Of a stretch of 64,000 bases of DNA, positions 33,916-45,876 are shown one piece after another. The stretch spans positions 310,001 to 374,000 of the forward strand of contig JARFXM010000009.1 of assembly GCA_029532625.1 (NCBI GenBank), given 5' to 3'. Positions within the stretch are counted from its first letter, which is position 1. Every line of letters starts with the position of its first letter. Under the pieces are notes generated by a model that ran no database searches, was not told where the DNA came from, and was given only the letters and a program-made list of their open reading frames with translations. The stretch is from Lomentospora prolificans (lineage: Eukaryota > Ascomycota > Sordariomycetes > Microascales > Microascaceae). The position numbers and the translations under genes were made by a program.

Positions 33916-35617
33916 ATCCGGATTCTCGAGCTGGCTGGCCCCCCTCAGCTCCTATCGTATATCATCACATTCTCAAGTGCATACTTGTTACCATCAAGTT
34001 TTTAACTTCATCATGGCATGGCTTCATTGGCGTTACAGGCAAAAGAGACCTTGGGTACACACTCTGCTTTCTTCTATTCAGCACTTGGTTTAACTATCGA
34101 TGGGATCATCGTGTGGGCGGCGCAACATGTTTTTTTTCCGATCTGTTAAACCAAGTATTTTCTCCCCCTCTCTATCGGCATCACCCTCCCCTCTCGGTTC
34201 CTTGGATGGAAACCACTCACCATACTCGAACCAAGCCACTCCTATGATCGAGCAAACAGAAAAAACAAACCAAAAACCACTCATATTCCTTTGTATGATT
34301 TATGAATAAGTTCAATAGCGATTTGAAAGGCCGGATATAGCGCGGATGGTAGTTGTCAAGTTGTGGAAGTTGAACAGAGAAATTCTCCTTATTTTTTGGG
34401 CACCTAGTCACCACAGCCTGGGTTCAGTAATGTTGCATAGATGTTCTTAGTTATTCCTTGGGAAAGGCTTTACATGTCAGTGAATATATCAAAATCCAAG
34501 CACTAGATGGCCCTTTCTCCCGTGATCTTGTAATATGTAGACTTCTACGGCTTTCAATCTTATAAGGCCCTACCATTCTTGAAATCTGAAAAGAAGCCGC
34601 CCGAAACATTTGAAGCCCCTAAATGACATCCCAGACCACTTCTCATCTGATCCAACGTCACTCCAAACCCAGCCCAGCCGCTGACCTTCCCCGCCAGCAC
34701 CACCCCTCTCAACAACCTTCAAGTCCCCACGGATCGAGCACACGTCAGTCTACCCTTCCAGAAAAAAAGAACCGCGTTTCAGACCACGACACGCCAACCC
34801 AACCCAATAGGAACGGGAAGGAAAGCCGCAGAGCTGGGCTGGGGTGAATTGAAAATCAATCCTATGCTAGGCACCCCTTTTTGCGATCGCGGGCTCTATT
34901 CTTAACCCCCCCACCCCCCCTTTTTTTTTTTTTTTTTGGTGGCCCGCGGTCTTGCATGGAGGAGCCGTAGATTGCACCGTTTCGAAACGCGCGAGTCCGA
35001 TATGGGCTCAATGTCGCGATGACGAGGTCCCGTTATGCGTGGGTGATGGGGCCGGAGGATGGATGCAGCCCGAGACTTCCCTGTGAGAATCCGAAATCCG
35101 TGAACTAGTCCCCATGCTCTTCCTTTTTCCTACTCCGAGGTCTCATCTCCTTTTTCCCTGGATGATGTCTCTTCATCCTGTTCGTCATTCGCCATGTCCA
35201 AGTCCTACGTTTCATGGGAGCTACGGGCATCCCCAGACTGCAGAGGAAATGATGATTGTCCTACTTAGTCTAAGCCTCTAGGCCGCCAACACAGGGAAAC
35301 CCAAAACAAATGTAGAAGCGAGCCCGATTAGAAAGCTTCGAATACGCTACGTCCGTCGTGTGCATCCGCCGTTCACCCTCCATGGAACCAAAGAGAAAAG
35401 AAGAAAAAAGAAGAAAGAAAAAAAATCCTAAACAAACCAGGAAAGCAATCTCGTTCGCTCCCAATACTTTGAACAAGTAACCCTTTTAGCAGGGACCCGC
35501 CAAGTTTGTTTACCGCAAATCTCACGCATCTTTCGAGAGCTACATGACTGCCACATTCTCGTAAAATTCTGGAAAAGGCTCTAAGAGCGTATCCGACGAC
35601 CCCGATCGGCCAGACTC
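33916..35617. other. Convergent intergenic region with C/T homopolymers
   Basis: It lies between the 3' ends of the bZIP and V-ATPase B genes and contains both 3' UTRs. No gene is recognised. A C-rich run followed by 17 T (34921-34937) stands out, as does an A/G tract at 35394-35427. Confidence 0.5.
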
Positions 35618-37622
35618 CTACGCATCGATCAAGTTCTCAGTCTGCTCAGGCTGCCTCCTCTGACTCTCGCCCTCCGCTTCCGTCGGTTTCCTAGCAAAGA
35701 ATTCATTGAGAATCTTGGCAGGGATACGGTTCAGCTCATCCTGGTTGAACGTCCGGAGCATCTCCCAACCCTTGTCAAGTGACTCGAAAATGGTTCGCGC
35801 CTCGTAGGCTCCCTGACCAATGAACTCGGCCTCGAACTTGGTAAGGAACTCTAGACAACGATGATCCTCCTCTGTCATGGCCTCCTCACCGACGACTCGC
35901 TTCATGTCAGAGACATCCTGGGCGATAGCGTACTTGGCGTAGAGTTGGTTGGAAACATCGCCGTGGTCCTTGCGCGTCATCTTGTCACCGATGGCAGACT
36001 TCATGAGACGAGAGAGCGAAGGCAACACGTTGATGGGAGGGTAGATACCACGGTTGTGGAGCGATTGATCGACAAAGATTTGGCCCTCGGTAATGTACCC
36101 TGTTAAATCGGGAATAGGGTGGGTGATGTCGTTGTTAGGCATGGTAAGAATGGGGATCTGAGTGATGGAGCCATTTCGGCCCTGCACACGACCAGCTCGC
36201 TCGTAGATAGTCGACAAATCGGTATACATGTAACCGGGATAACCACGGCGACCGGGAACTTCTTCTCGGGCAGTCGAGACTTCTCGGAGGGCATCGCAGT
36301 AAGACGAGATATCGGTCAATATAACGAGGACGTGCTTCTCGAGCTGGTAGGCATAATATTCGGCAGTGGTGAGGGCGAGGCGGGGAGTGATAATACGCTC
36401 GATGCTGTTCTTAAATGTTAGCTCATCTGCTACCTCTTCTCGGCTAGAGCGAAGGGTTCTTTGGAAGGCAAACGTACGTAGGATCGTTGGCCAAGTTCAT
36501 GAATAGCGTGACACGGTCCATGCTACCGTTCTCCTCAAAGTCCTTGGTGAAGAACCTAGCGGTATCTAGAGTAACACCCATGGCACCGAAAACGATGGAG
36601 AAATTCTCTTCGTGGTCGTCGTGTACACCCTTGTTCGTGAGTCCCTGCTTCTTGACCAAGCTGGCCTGTCGACAAATCTGGGCGGCAATTTCGTTGTGGG
36701 GAAGACCAGAAGCGGAGAAAATGGGAATCTTTTGGCCTCGGGCGATGGAGTTCATGGTGTCGATAGTCGAGATACCGGTAGCGATCATCTCCTCAGGGTA
36801 TTCCTGCGCAGTTTAAGCTGTTAGTGGACAGGGAAGACACGTTGACTTTTTTTCTTTTGTTTCTTTTTGAGTAGAAGGGGGAACGCACTCGAGCATATGG
36901 GTTGATGGCGCTTCCGTTGATATCGATATACTCCTCCGCAAGCACCTTGGGACCCTTGTCGATAGGACGACCCGAACCATCAAACACACGACCCAACATG
37001 TCCTCGGAGACACCAAGCTTCATGCTGTGACCGACAAACTCAACCCTCGTCTATGTTTGTCCGTTAGAGAGAAATTTTGTACCGTAGAGCCGTGTTGCTC
37101 TCTCCGTCAGATCAAACGAACCTTCTTCACATCGATACCAGTAGTATCCTCGAAGACCTGCACGAATATGGTTTAGCACGCTGAACGAGAGACCTAGAGA
37201 GTCAAGAAGCTCGGCAGAAACGATTCGATCATACCTGAACGACGGCTCGATCGCCTGCAACACAAATCCAGTCAGCACCGTAGTATAAGTAGCGGGGTCA
37301 AGTCGACAGTGGCCTCTCTCACGAACCTCGAGTTTCCAGCACCTGGCCATGCTTCTCCGAGCCATCGGCAAGCGTAAGGGTGACGATTTCGTTGTACTGG
37401 GGGAACTTGACCTATGTGCCGGAGTCGCAGAGGTGAGCATCGAGCCAAGCATACGGAGCAAATCCCCTAACAGCTTGGCAAAAGAGCTAGAGGGAAAGCT
37501 ATGCGGGAAATCCGAACCTTGTCAAGGATGACCAGGGGACCGACAACACCGTTGACGGTGTTGTAGTTGACCCTGGGCAGGACGGAGTAGCTCGTCCTGG
37601 GGGGCGCTCGCGGATCTCCCAT
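35618..37622 (-). CDS. VMA2: V-type proton ATPase subunit B
   Basis: Subunit B is the non-catalytic nucleotide-binding partner of subunit A in the V1 sector, which acidifies the vacuole and Golgi. Seven exons are read: 37518-37622, 37327-37411, 37235-37254, 37122-37157, 36889-37050, 36478-36803 and 35618-36404, giving 506 aa, normal for the family. Key segments: MGDPRAPPRTSYSVLPRVNY, GDRAVVQVFE, SEDMLGRVFDGSGRPID, ATGISTIDTMNSIARGQKIP, FSASGLPHNEIAAQICRQ, MDRVTLFMNLANDPT and the signature GRRGYPGYMYTDLSTIYERA. Two very short internal exons (20 and 36 nt) are required to keep the conserved VVQVFEDTTGIDVKK segment. The C-terminus ends in a Gln/Glu-rich tail and LIDA. Confidence 0.97.
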
Positions 37623-38584
37623 TGCGAATTGGGGTGGGTGGGTGGTGGTGGTGGGATAAGCTACGATGACGAATACTGCCGCACCAAAATCCGGTGGCCT
37701 AGCTCGGTCGTAATAGGACCTGGCAAATCGACGATCGATTCGAAGTTTTCTTTTCCGGCCACAGGGGTGAGGCCTGAACGCTGCGTCTGGATGGAAAGAC
37801 GAACAACAGCTAGCTTTCCAAAAGGAAGAGGGAGGAACAGTAAAGAGAGGCTGACGGGGTGGGAGAGAAGAAGGGCTGGTGATTGCGTAGATTATGGCGG
37901 GTGGAGTAAAGTTGGGGCAGATTCAAAGGCGGGAAGCGAAAGGCTCAGTGACCTTGGCCAAGCTCTCTGCGCGTGCTCCAAGGGACTCGATGGCGGCGTT
38001 TTCCAGCACGGGTAAGCTTGGATCGGGGGCCCTTTGGGCGGTATCAGCAGCCAGATAGCCAGCCACCAGCGGTGACATCACATGACTGCCCCGCTCTGGG
38101 TGACCTTCGATCCGGCTCGTAGTGTGCCACACTCCATCTCGGATACTGTAATTATTGGTTTCTCAGTGCTCAATGTCATCGATTGAGCCTGTGACCAGCG
38201 ACTATTAATACCTACAAAATAATCGAGCGCGCCTTGGCAGAGTGCAGTACAACAATTCTCACGGCCAGGCCAAGTCAGCTGCTCCTAGGAGCTTCAAGAG
38301 TTGAAACTCGTAGACACGGCTTCTAACACCTCGCCGCCCCTCCCATATTAAGTATCAGACAACAAATGAGTGCACGAATACCGCAAAATAGTCAGTAATC
38401 ACTGTGCTCTTGCTATTTGTTAAGAGTGCTAGAGCTTGTTGAATACACTACTAGTCTGTCCACATGCGGACCGAAACAATAAACCTCGCACCATCGTCTC
38501 TCTAGCTTGAGCGTATCCTCTATTTCCGTAAACAACCGTAATGTGTGTGTTTCCACTTCTTGAGGCCTTTGGATTTAGAGAACT
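37623..38584. other. Intergenic: VMA2 promoter and HMG-CoA lyase 3' flank
   Basis: Both flanking genes are on the minus strand, so this 960 bp holds the VMA2 promoter (left part) and the 3' end region of the HMG-CoA lyase gene. The open frame at 37629-38015 on the plus strand has no motif. No gene is recognised. Confidence 0.55.
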
Positions 38585-39767
38585 TTACGCCGACGCCGCC
38601 CGCGTCCTTGCGCCGAGGACCGCCTTACCAACGCTACTTTCGTTGGCCTTGCCAAGCTCACCCGTGATCCACTGGCCGATATCAGCCATGGCATCCAGGT
38701 CGACACCCGTGTCCATGCCTAGGGTCTCGAGGAAGTACACCATGTTCTCCGTCGCCACGTTTCCGGTAGCGCCAGGACTGTAGGGACAACCTCCGAGACC
38801 ACCCACAGAGGAGTCAAAGATCCGAATGCCATGCTCGAGAGCAACAGCCGTGTTCACAAGAGCCTGGCCGTAGGTATCGTGGAAGTGCATCGCCACATCC
38901 TCATTGCGGATTCCTGCAGCCGTCATGCAGCTCAACAGCGCCTTCGTCCTGGGCGCCGTTCCCATCCCAGTAGTATCGCCCAGAGAAATCTCGTCCGCGC
39001 CGGCCTCCAAGAGATCGGTGGCAATCTCAGCGACTTTATGAGGGTCTACATCGTGGCCTTCAAAAGGACAGCCCAACACGACGGAGATATAAGCGCGCAC
39101 TCGTAAACCTAGTGCCTTGGAGTCACGGATAACCTCCTTGAACCTTTCGAGCGAGGTGGCGATGTCGCAGTTTAGGTTCTTCTGCGAGAAGGACTGGGTC
39201 GCGGCAGCAAAGACGGCTATTTCTATCGCGGGGATCGGGGCCTTGGCTCCGGCGGAAGGGGCAGCTAGCGGGTCGATCTCGGTCAGGTAGCCATCTGGAT
39301 TCTTCTGCAGGATCTCGGACGCCGAAGCAAAGCCCTTGGTGTTGGGAGCTAGGAATGAGTAGGATATGGGCCGCGGAGATGAGATCTTTTGCGTAAGGAT
39401 ATATTCTAGAATCTCGCTCGAGTTGCTCATCTAGATTGGCTCAAGCCATTAGCATTTGCCCGCCCACACTTGTCAGCAATCGAGGGCGTACCTGCGGAAC
39501 CCATTTGGGCGAGACGAAAGCTCCCGCCTCAATGGTGGAAAGCCCCGTCTTCGCCAGCCTCTCGATCAACTCGATCTTGGTCGTTAAAGGTATCGACACC
39601 TTTTCGTTCTGGAGTCCATCGCGGGGCCCCACCTCCACAATCTTGACTCGGCTATCGAAGGACTGGGGCTGGGCCGAGCCAGTTGACGCCGCCGTCGCAA
39701 ACGTCCGTCGTACCTGCGACGTGCGGCAAGCACGGCAGATGAAGGATCGGGCAAGGCCTATGGTCAT
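38585..39767 (-). CDS. hmgL: Hydroxymethylglutaryl-CoA lyase
   Basis: It cleaves HMG-CoA to acetyl-CoA and acetoacetate, the last step of leucine catabolism, in mitochondria. Two exons, 39492-39767 and 38585-39430, give 373 aa. Residues 1-30 (MTIGLARSFICRACRTSQVRR...) are rich in Arg, Ser and Ala and lack acids, as in a mitochondrial presequence. Then come VKIVEVGPRDGLQNEK (metal and substrate site), IEAGAFVSPKWVPQ, ADEISLGDTTGMGT, MHFHDTYGQALVN and the HMGL signature SVGGLGGCPYSPGATGN with the catalytic Cys. The intron starts GTACGC and ends CTAG; exon 2 begins at an ATG, so the N-terminal exon could be missed. It ends 3' of VMA2 and lies downstream of PDX1 on the same strand. Confidence 0.96.
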
Positions 39768-40556
39768 TTTTGTTTCTGTATTGGATGGGTCTCGCCAATT
39801 CGTTGTTTTGAGTAACAAAAGAGACCGTTGTTCCTGGGGATTTGTGGGGAGCTTCTGCGGAGAATAAGGGGATGTCGGCTGGGGATGATGTCGCCAGCTT
39901 CGGCTGATGGGTGACATGGATGATCCAGTGACGCCTACAATCGGCTGATGTTGTCTGACCGTCGACAACTGCCAGCAGGCGACACTCCCGAGCGTCGCCG
40001 ACCTGGCATGGGATCATGATCCTGTGCAATTCTCTTCGAAGTTAAAACTCTTGTTGGTAGACAGAAAAGGATAATTTGAAAGTAATCTAGAATTCAAGCC
40101 AGGGATGGATAACCGGTCACGTTTTAAATTTGAATGTTGAAGCAGGGTCAACGGTCAACGTCGACAGTATACCAAATCATTACAGAACACCGTCATGCCA
40201 TAATATACCAGCAAGACGTCGCAGGACCGAAAAGTGCTGTGAAAACATGTTGAAATTTTCGCCTTTTATGCTATGAGCTGCATATACATGCTATGGACAG
40301 TTGAAGGTATAGAAAACATATTTTGATATACCCAGGTGTGAATGGATATTTTACGCGCATCACCGGCGCGAGGAAAAGTAGCCATGGTAACGAACGCCCA
40401 GGGCACCCATGTGTCCAGCGGCGGACGAGCCTGTGCCTCGAGTCTGCCTGCCGAAATTTCCGTCTTTCCTTCTCCCACTTCTCTTACTTCCGAGTCCGCT
40501 ATTCATCGTATTGAATTCCCAATAATCAGATTACCTCCGCTTGGATATTAAAAATT
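39768..40556. other. Intergenic between HMG-CoA lyase and PDX1
   Basis: It holds the HMG-CoA lyase promoter and the PDX1 3' region, both genes being on the minus strand. The overlapping open frames here extend the first HMG-CoA lyase exon upstream without sequence signs of protein. No further gene is seen. Confidence 0.55.
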
Positions 40557-41513
40557 TTACCAGCCCCTACCGGCCATCTTCTCCTCGGGCTTCATGCTGT
40601 CGCAGTTGATGCCGACCATGGCCTCACCAAGGCCAGTGCTGACCCTAGCCAACACGGAGGCATCCTTGTAGTGGGTAGTGGCCTCAACGATGGCCTTCGC
40701 CCTTTGAGCGGGGTTGCCGGACTTGAAGATACCGCTACCGACGAAGACGCCGTCACAGCCAAGCTGCATCATGAGGGCAGCGTCAGCGGGAGTAGCAACA
40801 CCACCAGCGGCGAAGTTGACGACGGGAAGGCGGCCGAGCTCAGCGGTCTGCTGGAGGAGAGTGGCGTCGACACCAATCTCCCTGGCGAGGGCGCGGATAC
40901 CGTTGGCACCCTCGGTAGCGAGGACACCCTTGGCGCGGGCAATGTCCCGAGTAAGGGTCTTGACGTGAGTGACGGCCTCGACTACATCACCGGTGCCAGC
41001 CTCACCCTTGGTGCGGATCATGGCGGCACCCTCGGCAATGCGCCTAAGAGCCTCACCGAGGTTTCGGCAACCGCACACGAAGGGGACCTTGAAGGGGCTC
41101 TTGTCGACGTGGTGCTCCTTGTCGGCGGGGGTGAGGACCTCGGACTCGTCAATGTAGTCAACGCCAAGAGCCTCGAGGATCTGGCACTCGACAAAGTGGC
41201 CGATCCGGGCCTTGGCCATGACGGGAATAGTGACGGCCTCCTGGATCTCCTTGATGACGGCAGGGTCGGACATGCGGGCAACACCACCGTCCTTTCGGAT
41301 ATCGGCGGGGACACGCTCAAGGGCCATGACGGCGCAAGCACCAGCTTCCTCAGCGATGCGAGCCTGCTCGGCGTTGGTCACGTCCATAATGACGCCGCCC
41401 TTGAGCATCTGGGCGAGACCGGCCTTGACAGTGAAGGGAGGAACGGCATCGGAGGTCGATGAGCCGTTGGTCTCAGCGACGTTGACGGGAATGGGCTGCG
41501 ACTCGTTCGACAT
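40557..41513 (-). CDS. pdx-1: Pyridoxal 5'-phosphate synthase subunit PDX1 (SNZ)
   Basis: PDX1 is the synthase subunit of the DXP-independent vitamin B6 route: it makes PLP from ribose 5-phosphate, glyceraldehyde 3-phosphate and ammonia, the ammonia coming from PDX2. A single 318-aa exon covers the whole (beta-alpha)8 barrel. Seen are GGVIMDVTNAEQARIAEEAG, MALERVPADIRKDGGVARMS, the two active-site lysines in VMAKARIGH (K101) and RTKGEAGTG (K169), YIDESEVLTPAD, FVCGCRNLGEALRRI, and the phosphate-binding NFAAGGVATPADAALMMQLG and DGVFVGSGIF. The N-terminal 25 residues are polar, as in fungal homologues. PDX2 lies head to head 1.9 kb away, so the pair may share control elements. Confidence 0.98.
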   Translation of the reverse strand: MSNESQPIPVNVAETNGSSTSDAVPPFTVKAGLAQMLKGGVIMDVTNAEQARIAEEAGACAVMALERVPADIRKDGGVARMSDPAVIKEIQEAVTIPVMAKARIGHFVECQILEALGVDYIDESEVLTPADKEHHVDKSPFKVPFVCGCRNLGEALRRIAEGAAMIRTKGEAGTGDVVEAVTHVKTLTRDIARAKGVLATEGANGIRALAREIGVDATLLQQTAELGRLPVVNFAAGGVATPADAALMMQLGCDGVFVGSGIFKSGNPAQRAKAIVEATTHYKDASVLARVSTGLGEAMVGINCDSMKPEEKMAGRGW

Positions 41514-43434
41514 TTTGACAGAGGTGTGGTGGTTCGGGTGAATTAGCGATTGCGGTTAAAGAGATGTGCTGGATCTTGGTGTAAGTTGGCAACTAAGAAC
41601 CGAAGTTTTGCGACGCGTGCTCACTTTTCTTCTTTTTTATTCACTCAGAAGGGGCAAGGTGGGGGCGGGGTAGATTTTTTTTTGGCGGGGCGATAACTCT
41701 ATCAGACTTTCTGTTAGACGGAATCGAGCGGCGAAGGGGAAATGGCGTCGCCCGATGCGAGGCGAAAAAAAAAAGGGCGCAAAAAAAAAAAGAAAATTAG
41801 GGCCGTCCGAACGAATTTGGAGAAGTTACAGGGCGAGAGAAGGGTATCCGGTACGTAAAACACCTTAATTGGCAGGATGAAGGGGCAATTGACCAAATTT
41901 ATACTGCAACGGAGTTGACAACGAGCATGGCGTGGTCAACGAGAGACATGCAGATATCGAACTACGATACTTTATTCGAAGAGCCGGTCGGACAGAGAGC
42001 CTCATCTTACCTTCTGGTCAATCGAGTCAGAACAGCGGTGGGCGTTCTTGGTATTGGACGCAATCCAAAGCTGGTGCAGGTAAAACTCGTAGAATGGGGA
42101 AATCAGAACGAGGAAGGCGCTTCCAGGGGTCATTTTGTGAAGCTTCCCTCTTGGGGAAAGGGTGTGTGTACTTAATAACGCGTACTCCTTACCGAGGGAC
42201 CGAACGCCGGGGCGGATGATTCTCGTTGACTCTCATGCCTGTGACTCATGTACGAAAGACCACGAAAACCCGTTCTTTTCCCATCAGTTGCTGTAGGTAC
42301 CAGGTCATGGAGAAAGCTTAATTGGTACTGGGAGCTTGGTTACAACTTCCCCAATCAAAGCGGCTTCGGCACATTCGGCAGGAGCTGGCCTTCAAGGGTC
42401 GACAAGGGGTTGCTAAAAGCACTGGAGGCAGCAACTTGGAGGGACATGTACCTTCAAGTTCAGGGTCACGGTTAAGCCTGACATTGGGTACGCCGTCCCC
42501 GTTCCCGGTTTCCTGTTACAAATCAGAATGCTTTCCGCGGAGGTCGATACCCCTCAGGGTCGTACTCAAGACAAGACCCGGAGCCCGTGACAAATACCCA
42601 GAACCTCGATTAGCAGTCTCGCACGCGTAGCAGCGGTTAGATAAGGTAAGAGGTCAGCCAAAGGGCGTAAATCGTCTCACCGGCCGGTTGCCGACACCGA
42701 AGTGCGCAATGCCATATTTCCCTCGTATAGGCGAGATATTCACTTATCGGAGATAACCTTTGTTATCAAATGGGCCTCTCATAGTAGCATCACCTCGCTC
42801 ATCAGCGCAACTTTGTGCCTATATACATCGGCTTTTGGCCGAGATCCCAACCTCAAAAGCCGAACAAGCTGGCCTGGCAAGCCGATCGAGAACCCAGTGG
42901 CGGCCACTAAACGATGAGTAGAGACCGCCAGCCGTAAACTGTATTGAGAGGTCCCCTGGCGTGGCGTACATTTTGGGGCGTGTAACCCAGATGGCTGGCC
43001 TGGCTGATGGTGTCATCAAGCACCCCTGGACTCAGTATGCACAGCCAGCCAGCGTCATTCATTGCTTTCTTCCAGTGTTCGCTGATTGCCGAGAAGGGAT
43101 ACAGGAACGAGACGGGAAGGAGGCTGAGGAGAAAAGAACATGGGACGGTCTTGGGAAGTATATGACTTTCCGATAAAATTTACAAGAGATTACGTTTCGA
43201 ATTGCCATGCTTCGGACGGGGACTGGGTGACTCGACTTGTAGCATTCCCGGCTCCGGACTAGTCCTCCCGCAATTGCCTCAACCCGCTAAATTTTTTTCC
43301 CCTTGAACGGCCTTATCGCCATCACACAGTCCGTCCATTATCGCATTCGCCTATCCCTCCGTATCTGGCGCTCAAATCTTCCACTCTCCTTATACCCACT
43401 CATTTTGATCCATCAATTTTCTCACATCCTCCAT
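41514..43434. promoter_or_regulatory. Divergent PDX1-PDX2 intergenic region
   Basis: This 1.9-kb interval separates the head-to-head starts of the two PLP-synthase genes and should hold both promoters. Near PDX1 it contains A/T homopolymer tracts (about 41764-41805). Open frames at 41915-42630 overlap and carry no motif. In other fungi these genes are co-expressed, typically with stationary phase and vitamin limitation; shared control here is inference from position. Confidence 0.5.
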
Positions 43435-44259
43435 ATGGCGCCGGCCAACCCCCTCACCGTCGGCGTGCTCGCCCTCCAGGGCGGCTTTCACGAGCACGTC
43501 CACCTCCTCCGGAAAGCTTCCGCCCGGCTAGTCTCGGCGCATCCGGACTCATCCCCCACCGTAGACGTTATCGAGGTGCGCACCGCCGCACAACTGGCCC
43601 AGTGCGATGCGTTGGTTATCCCCGGTGGGGAGAGCACGACAATCTCTCTCATCGCCACCCAGACCGGGCTCATGGAGCCTCTAAAGGAGTTTGTAAAGTA
43701 TGCAGAATCCCAACGTGAGATTCTGTGAAACGACTCGATACTGACAAGTCTTCGGTCCAGGGTCTTACGGAAGCCCGTATGGGGAACATGCGCCGGTATG
43801 ATTCTTCTCGCAGATGAGGCCAACGCCACCAAGAAGGGTGGCCAAGAGCTCATCGGCGGACTTGCTGTCCGTGTCCGCCGCAATCACTTTGGTCGACAGA
43901 TTGAGAGCTTCGTCTCCGATCTTGACCTACCTTTCCTCAACGATGGCGGCGCCGCCAACGGAACCGGTGCGGGGGCCAAGTACTCTGGCGTTTTCATCCG
44001 CGCGCCCATCGTGGAGGAAGTCCTCAAGCCGGCAAAGGAGGGAGACTCCGCTGAGAACGTCGAGATCTTGGCCGTGCTCCCGGGGAGGACGAACAAGGCC
44101 ACTACTGGTGGAGATGCGGCCGAGGATCACGCTAGGGACATCATTGCTGTGAGGCAAGGGAATATTCTAGGGATGAGCTTTCACCCTGAGCTGACGCAGG
44201 ACGAGCGTATTCATGCTTGGTGGTTGAAGCAAGTCATTGAAGCTACGGAAAAGAGGTGA
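43435..44259 (+). CDS. pdx-2: Pyridoxal 5'-phosphate synthase glutaminase subunit PDX2 (SNO/PdxT)
   Basis: PDX2 is the class-I glutaminase that hydrolyses glutamine and channels ammonia into PDX1. Two exons, 43435-43697 and 43761-44259, join in phase 2 and give 253 aa. Seen are VGVLALQGGFHEHV at the N-terminus, LVIPGGESTTISLI (oxyanion region), the nucleophile motif KPVWGTCAGMILLADEA immediately after the splice, GGLAVRVRRNHFGRQIESF, YSGVFIRAP, and the catalytic His-Glu in GMSFHPELTQDERIHAWW. The exon junction restores VKVLRKPVWG; the intron has GTATGC and ends CCAG. A polar insert in the loop after DLPFL is common in fungal forms. All three catalytic residues are present. Confidence 0.96.
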
Positions 44260-44713
44260 CAATCATGGAAGGAGAATGATGGAGCAGTGCAGGCAGTTTA
44301 TGGAACATGGAAGGCGAATCTGATTTTTAAGAGCGCGCGTATAGACGGCGGATAGAGCTCGAGGTAAATAAATCTTGATATCCCAACTACATGCCGCCAC
44401 GCCAGGCGTGGCGGCATCCAGTAACCACCTTTTCACAATTTCGACACCGATTTATTTAGATATATGGCGCTTTCGATTGGTCGCGCTTCGTGTGGCACTA
44501 CATCGATACCTGATTGTCCGCCTGGTTGGCCTGGCGCATGCCCGAGAGGACCAGCGCCAGCCCCTCACAAAAGATGCCTCCAGCTTTTCCATGGACGAGA
44601 AATTGGATCGGAGTTTTGGTGCCACTGTTTCCTTCCTTCTCCCAAATCCATCTCCATCCTCAGGATACTCTAGCTGGCCTACGACAACTCTCCCAGGACG
44701 CGCCACCACCACA
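44260..44713. other. Intergenic between PDX2 and the tetraspanin gene
   Basis: It contains the PDX2 3' UTR and the promoter of the tetraspanin gene. No other coding sequence is recognised. Confidence 0.5.
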
Positions 44714-45718
44714 ATGCATAAACCCTTCTACTTCTACGGGCTGGTGAGAACATTCTTCGAGTTTACTTCAACGTTGCAGCACTCTAACCAGCTGCCTAGA
44801 TCATCATCTGTCTTTGCCTCACCGGCGTCGCAGTGTAACTACACCCTCCCTGCCCTCAAACCCAGTTCACCATGCTAATCGTCCGCGACCAGGGCCTCCT
44901 TCGTCACCACCCGCAATCTCGCCCTCCCAATCTCCAAATCCATAACCATTCTGCCCATCATCCTCCCAGTCCTCTTCCCCCTCATGGCCGTCCTCCTCCG
45001 CCGAACCCTAAATTCAGCAACCAGTCTCCCTCTCCTCCTCCGCATACTTCCCCAAGCGCACTTCATCCTCCTCAGCATCCTCGCTACCCTTCTCTCCCAG
45101 CCCCTCGCCCCGAATCGAACCGACTCGGTTCCTTGCCCCCTCATAACGCACTGGCAATCTCTGTACTCGTCCCACGATTCCACGACTATCCGCCGCATCC
45201 AAGACACCCTGGAATGTTGCGGCCTGCGTTCCTCAAGGGATATGGCCTGGCCGTTCGATCCAAACGGCGGAAAGGCTTGCGTGGATATGTACCGCAGAGA
45301 TAAAGCCTGCGGTCCTCTGTGGGAGGGCTCGCTCAAGAGTGCGGCTGGTGCCGACTTGGGAGTTGTTCTTGGGTTGGCCATTCTACAGGTACGGAAAATC
45401 GTAATTAGCAAGGCTGTATGGGACTCCTAACGAAAGTTTTAGGTGATCATCACGTACTTCACTAGTGATAATCCGCCATCCTGGCTTCCGTCTTTCGGAG
45501 GCCGTAGCGGAGAACTTGCGACGAGGAACAACTGGAGACTTATCTCACAGCGGGAGGCTGAAGAAGCTGTCGAAGACAATGATGCGGACTCGGACACGGA
45601 GGCAAATCGTATTAGTGGCGAGGCGCAAAATGGTACGAGGGACTACGGCACCATCCCCGGTAGAGCAAGGCCGGAGGACAGCGACGCGCTGCATACGCGC
45701 AATGCTTGGAGAGATTAG
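44714..45718 (+). CDS. Tetraspanin-like membrane protein (Tsp3-type)
   Basis: Four exons are read: 44714-44743, 44800-44834, 44893-45388 and 45443-45718, giving 278 aa. Phases are 0, 2 and 0, all with GT...AG introns. The protein has four predicted membrane helices: TM1 LIIICLCLTGVAVVASFV, TM2 ITILPIILPVLFPLMAVLL, TM3 AHFILLSILATLL, and TM4 GADLGVVLGLAILQVIITYF. Between TM3 and TM4 the large loop holds the tetraspanin CCG motif (ECCGL, residues 129-133), followed by RDMAWPF and further Cys in GGKACVDM and DKACG, which can pair. The tail after TM4 is acidic and polar. Fungal tetraspanins organise plasma-membrane domains and in some species appressorium penetration; this gene's role is not shown. 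It converges with SDA1, 159 bp apart. Confidence 0.8.
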
Positions 45719-45876
45719 GCTCGCCAAGCGGTGGGGATAAGGATAACATCGGACTAAGTCTTTTTTCAACGTTAGAAACAAGACGACATGCGTGCGCCAA
45801 CCCTCATTTCTTGAACCTAAGACTCTCTACGTACTAGGATATATGAAGCCAAGAAACAAATAATCGAATATACCTT

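Noticed and set aside
40671..41462. 263-codon open frame on the plus strand
   Set aside because: It lies wholly antisense to PDX1, whose protein is clearly recognised. Long mirror frames are common opposite G/C-biased third positions.
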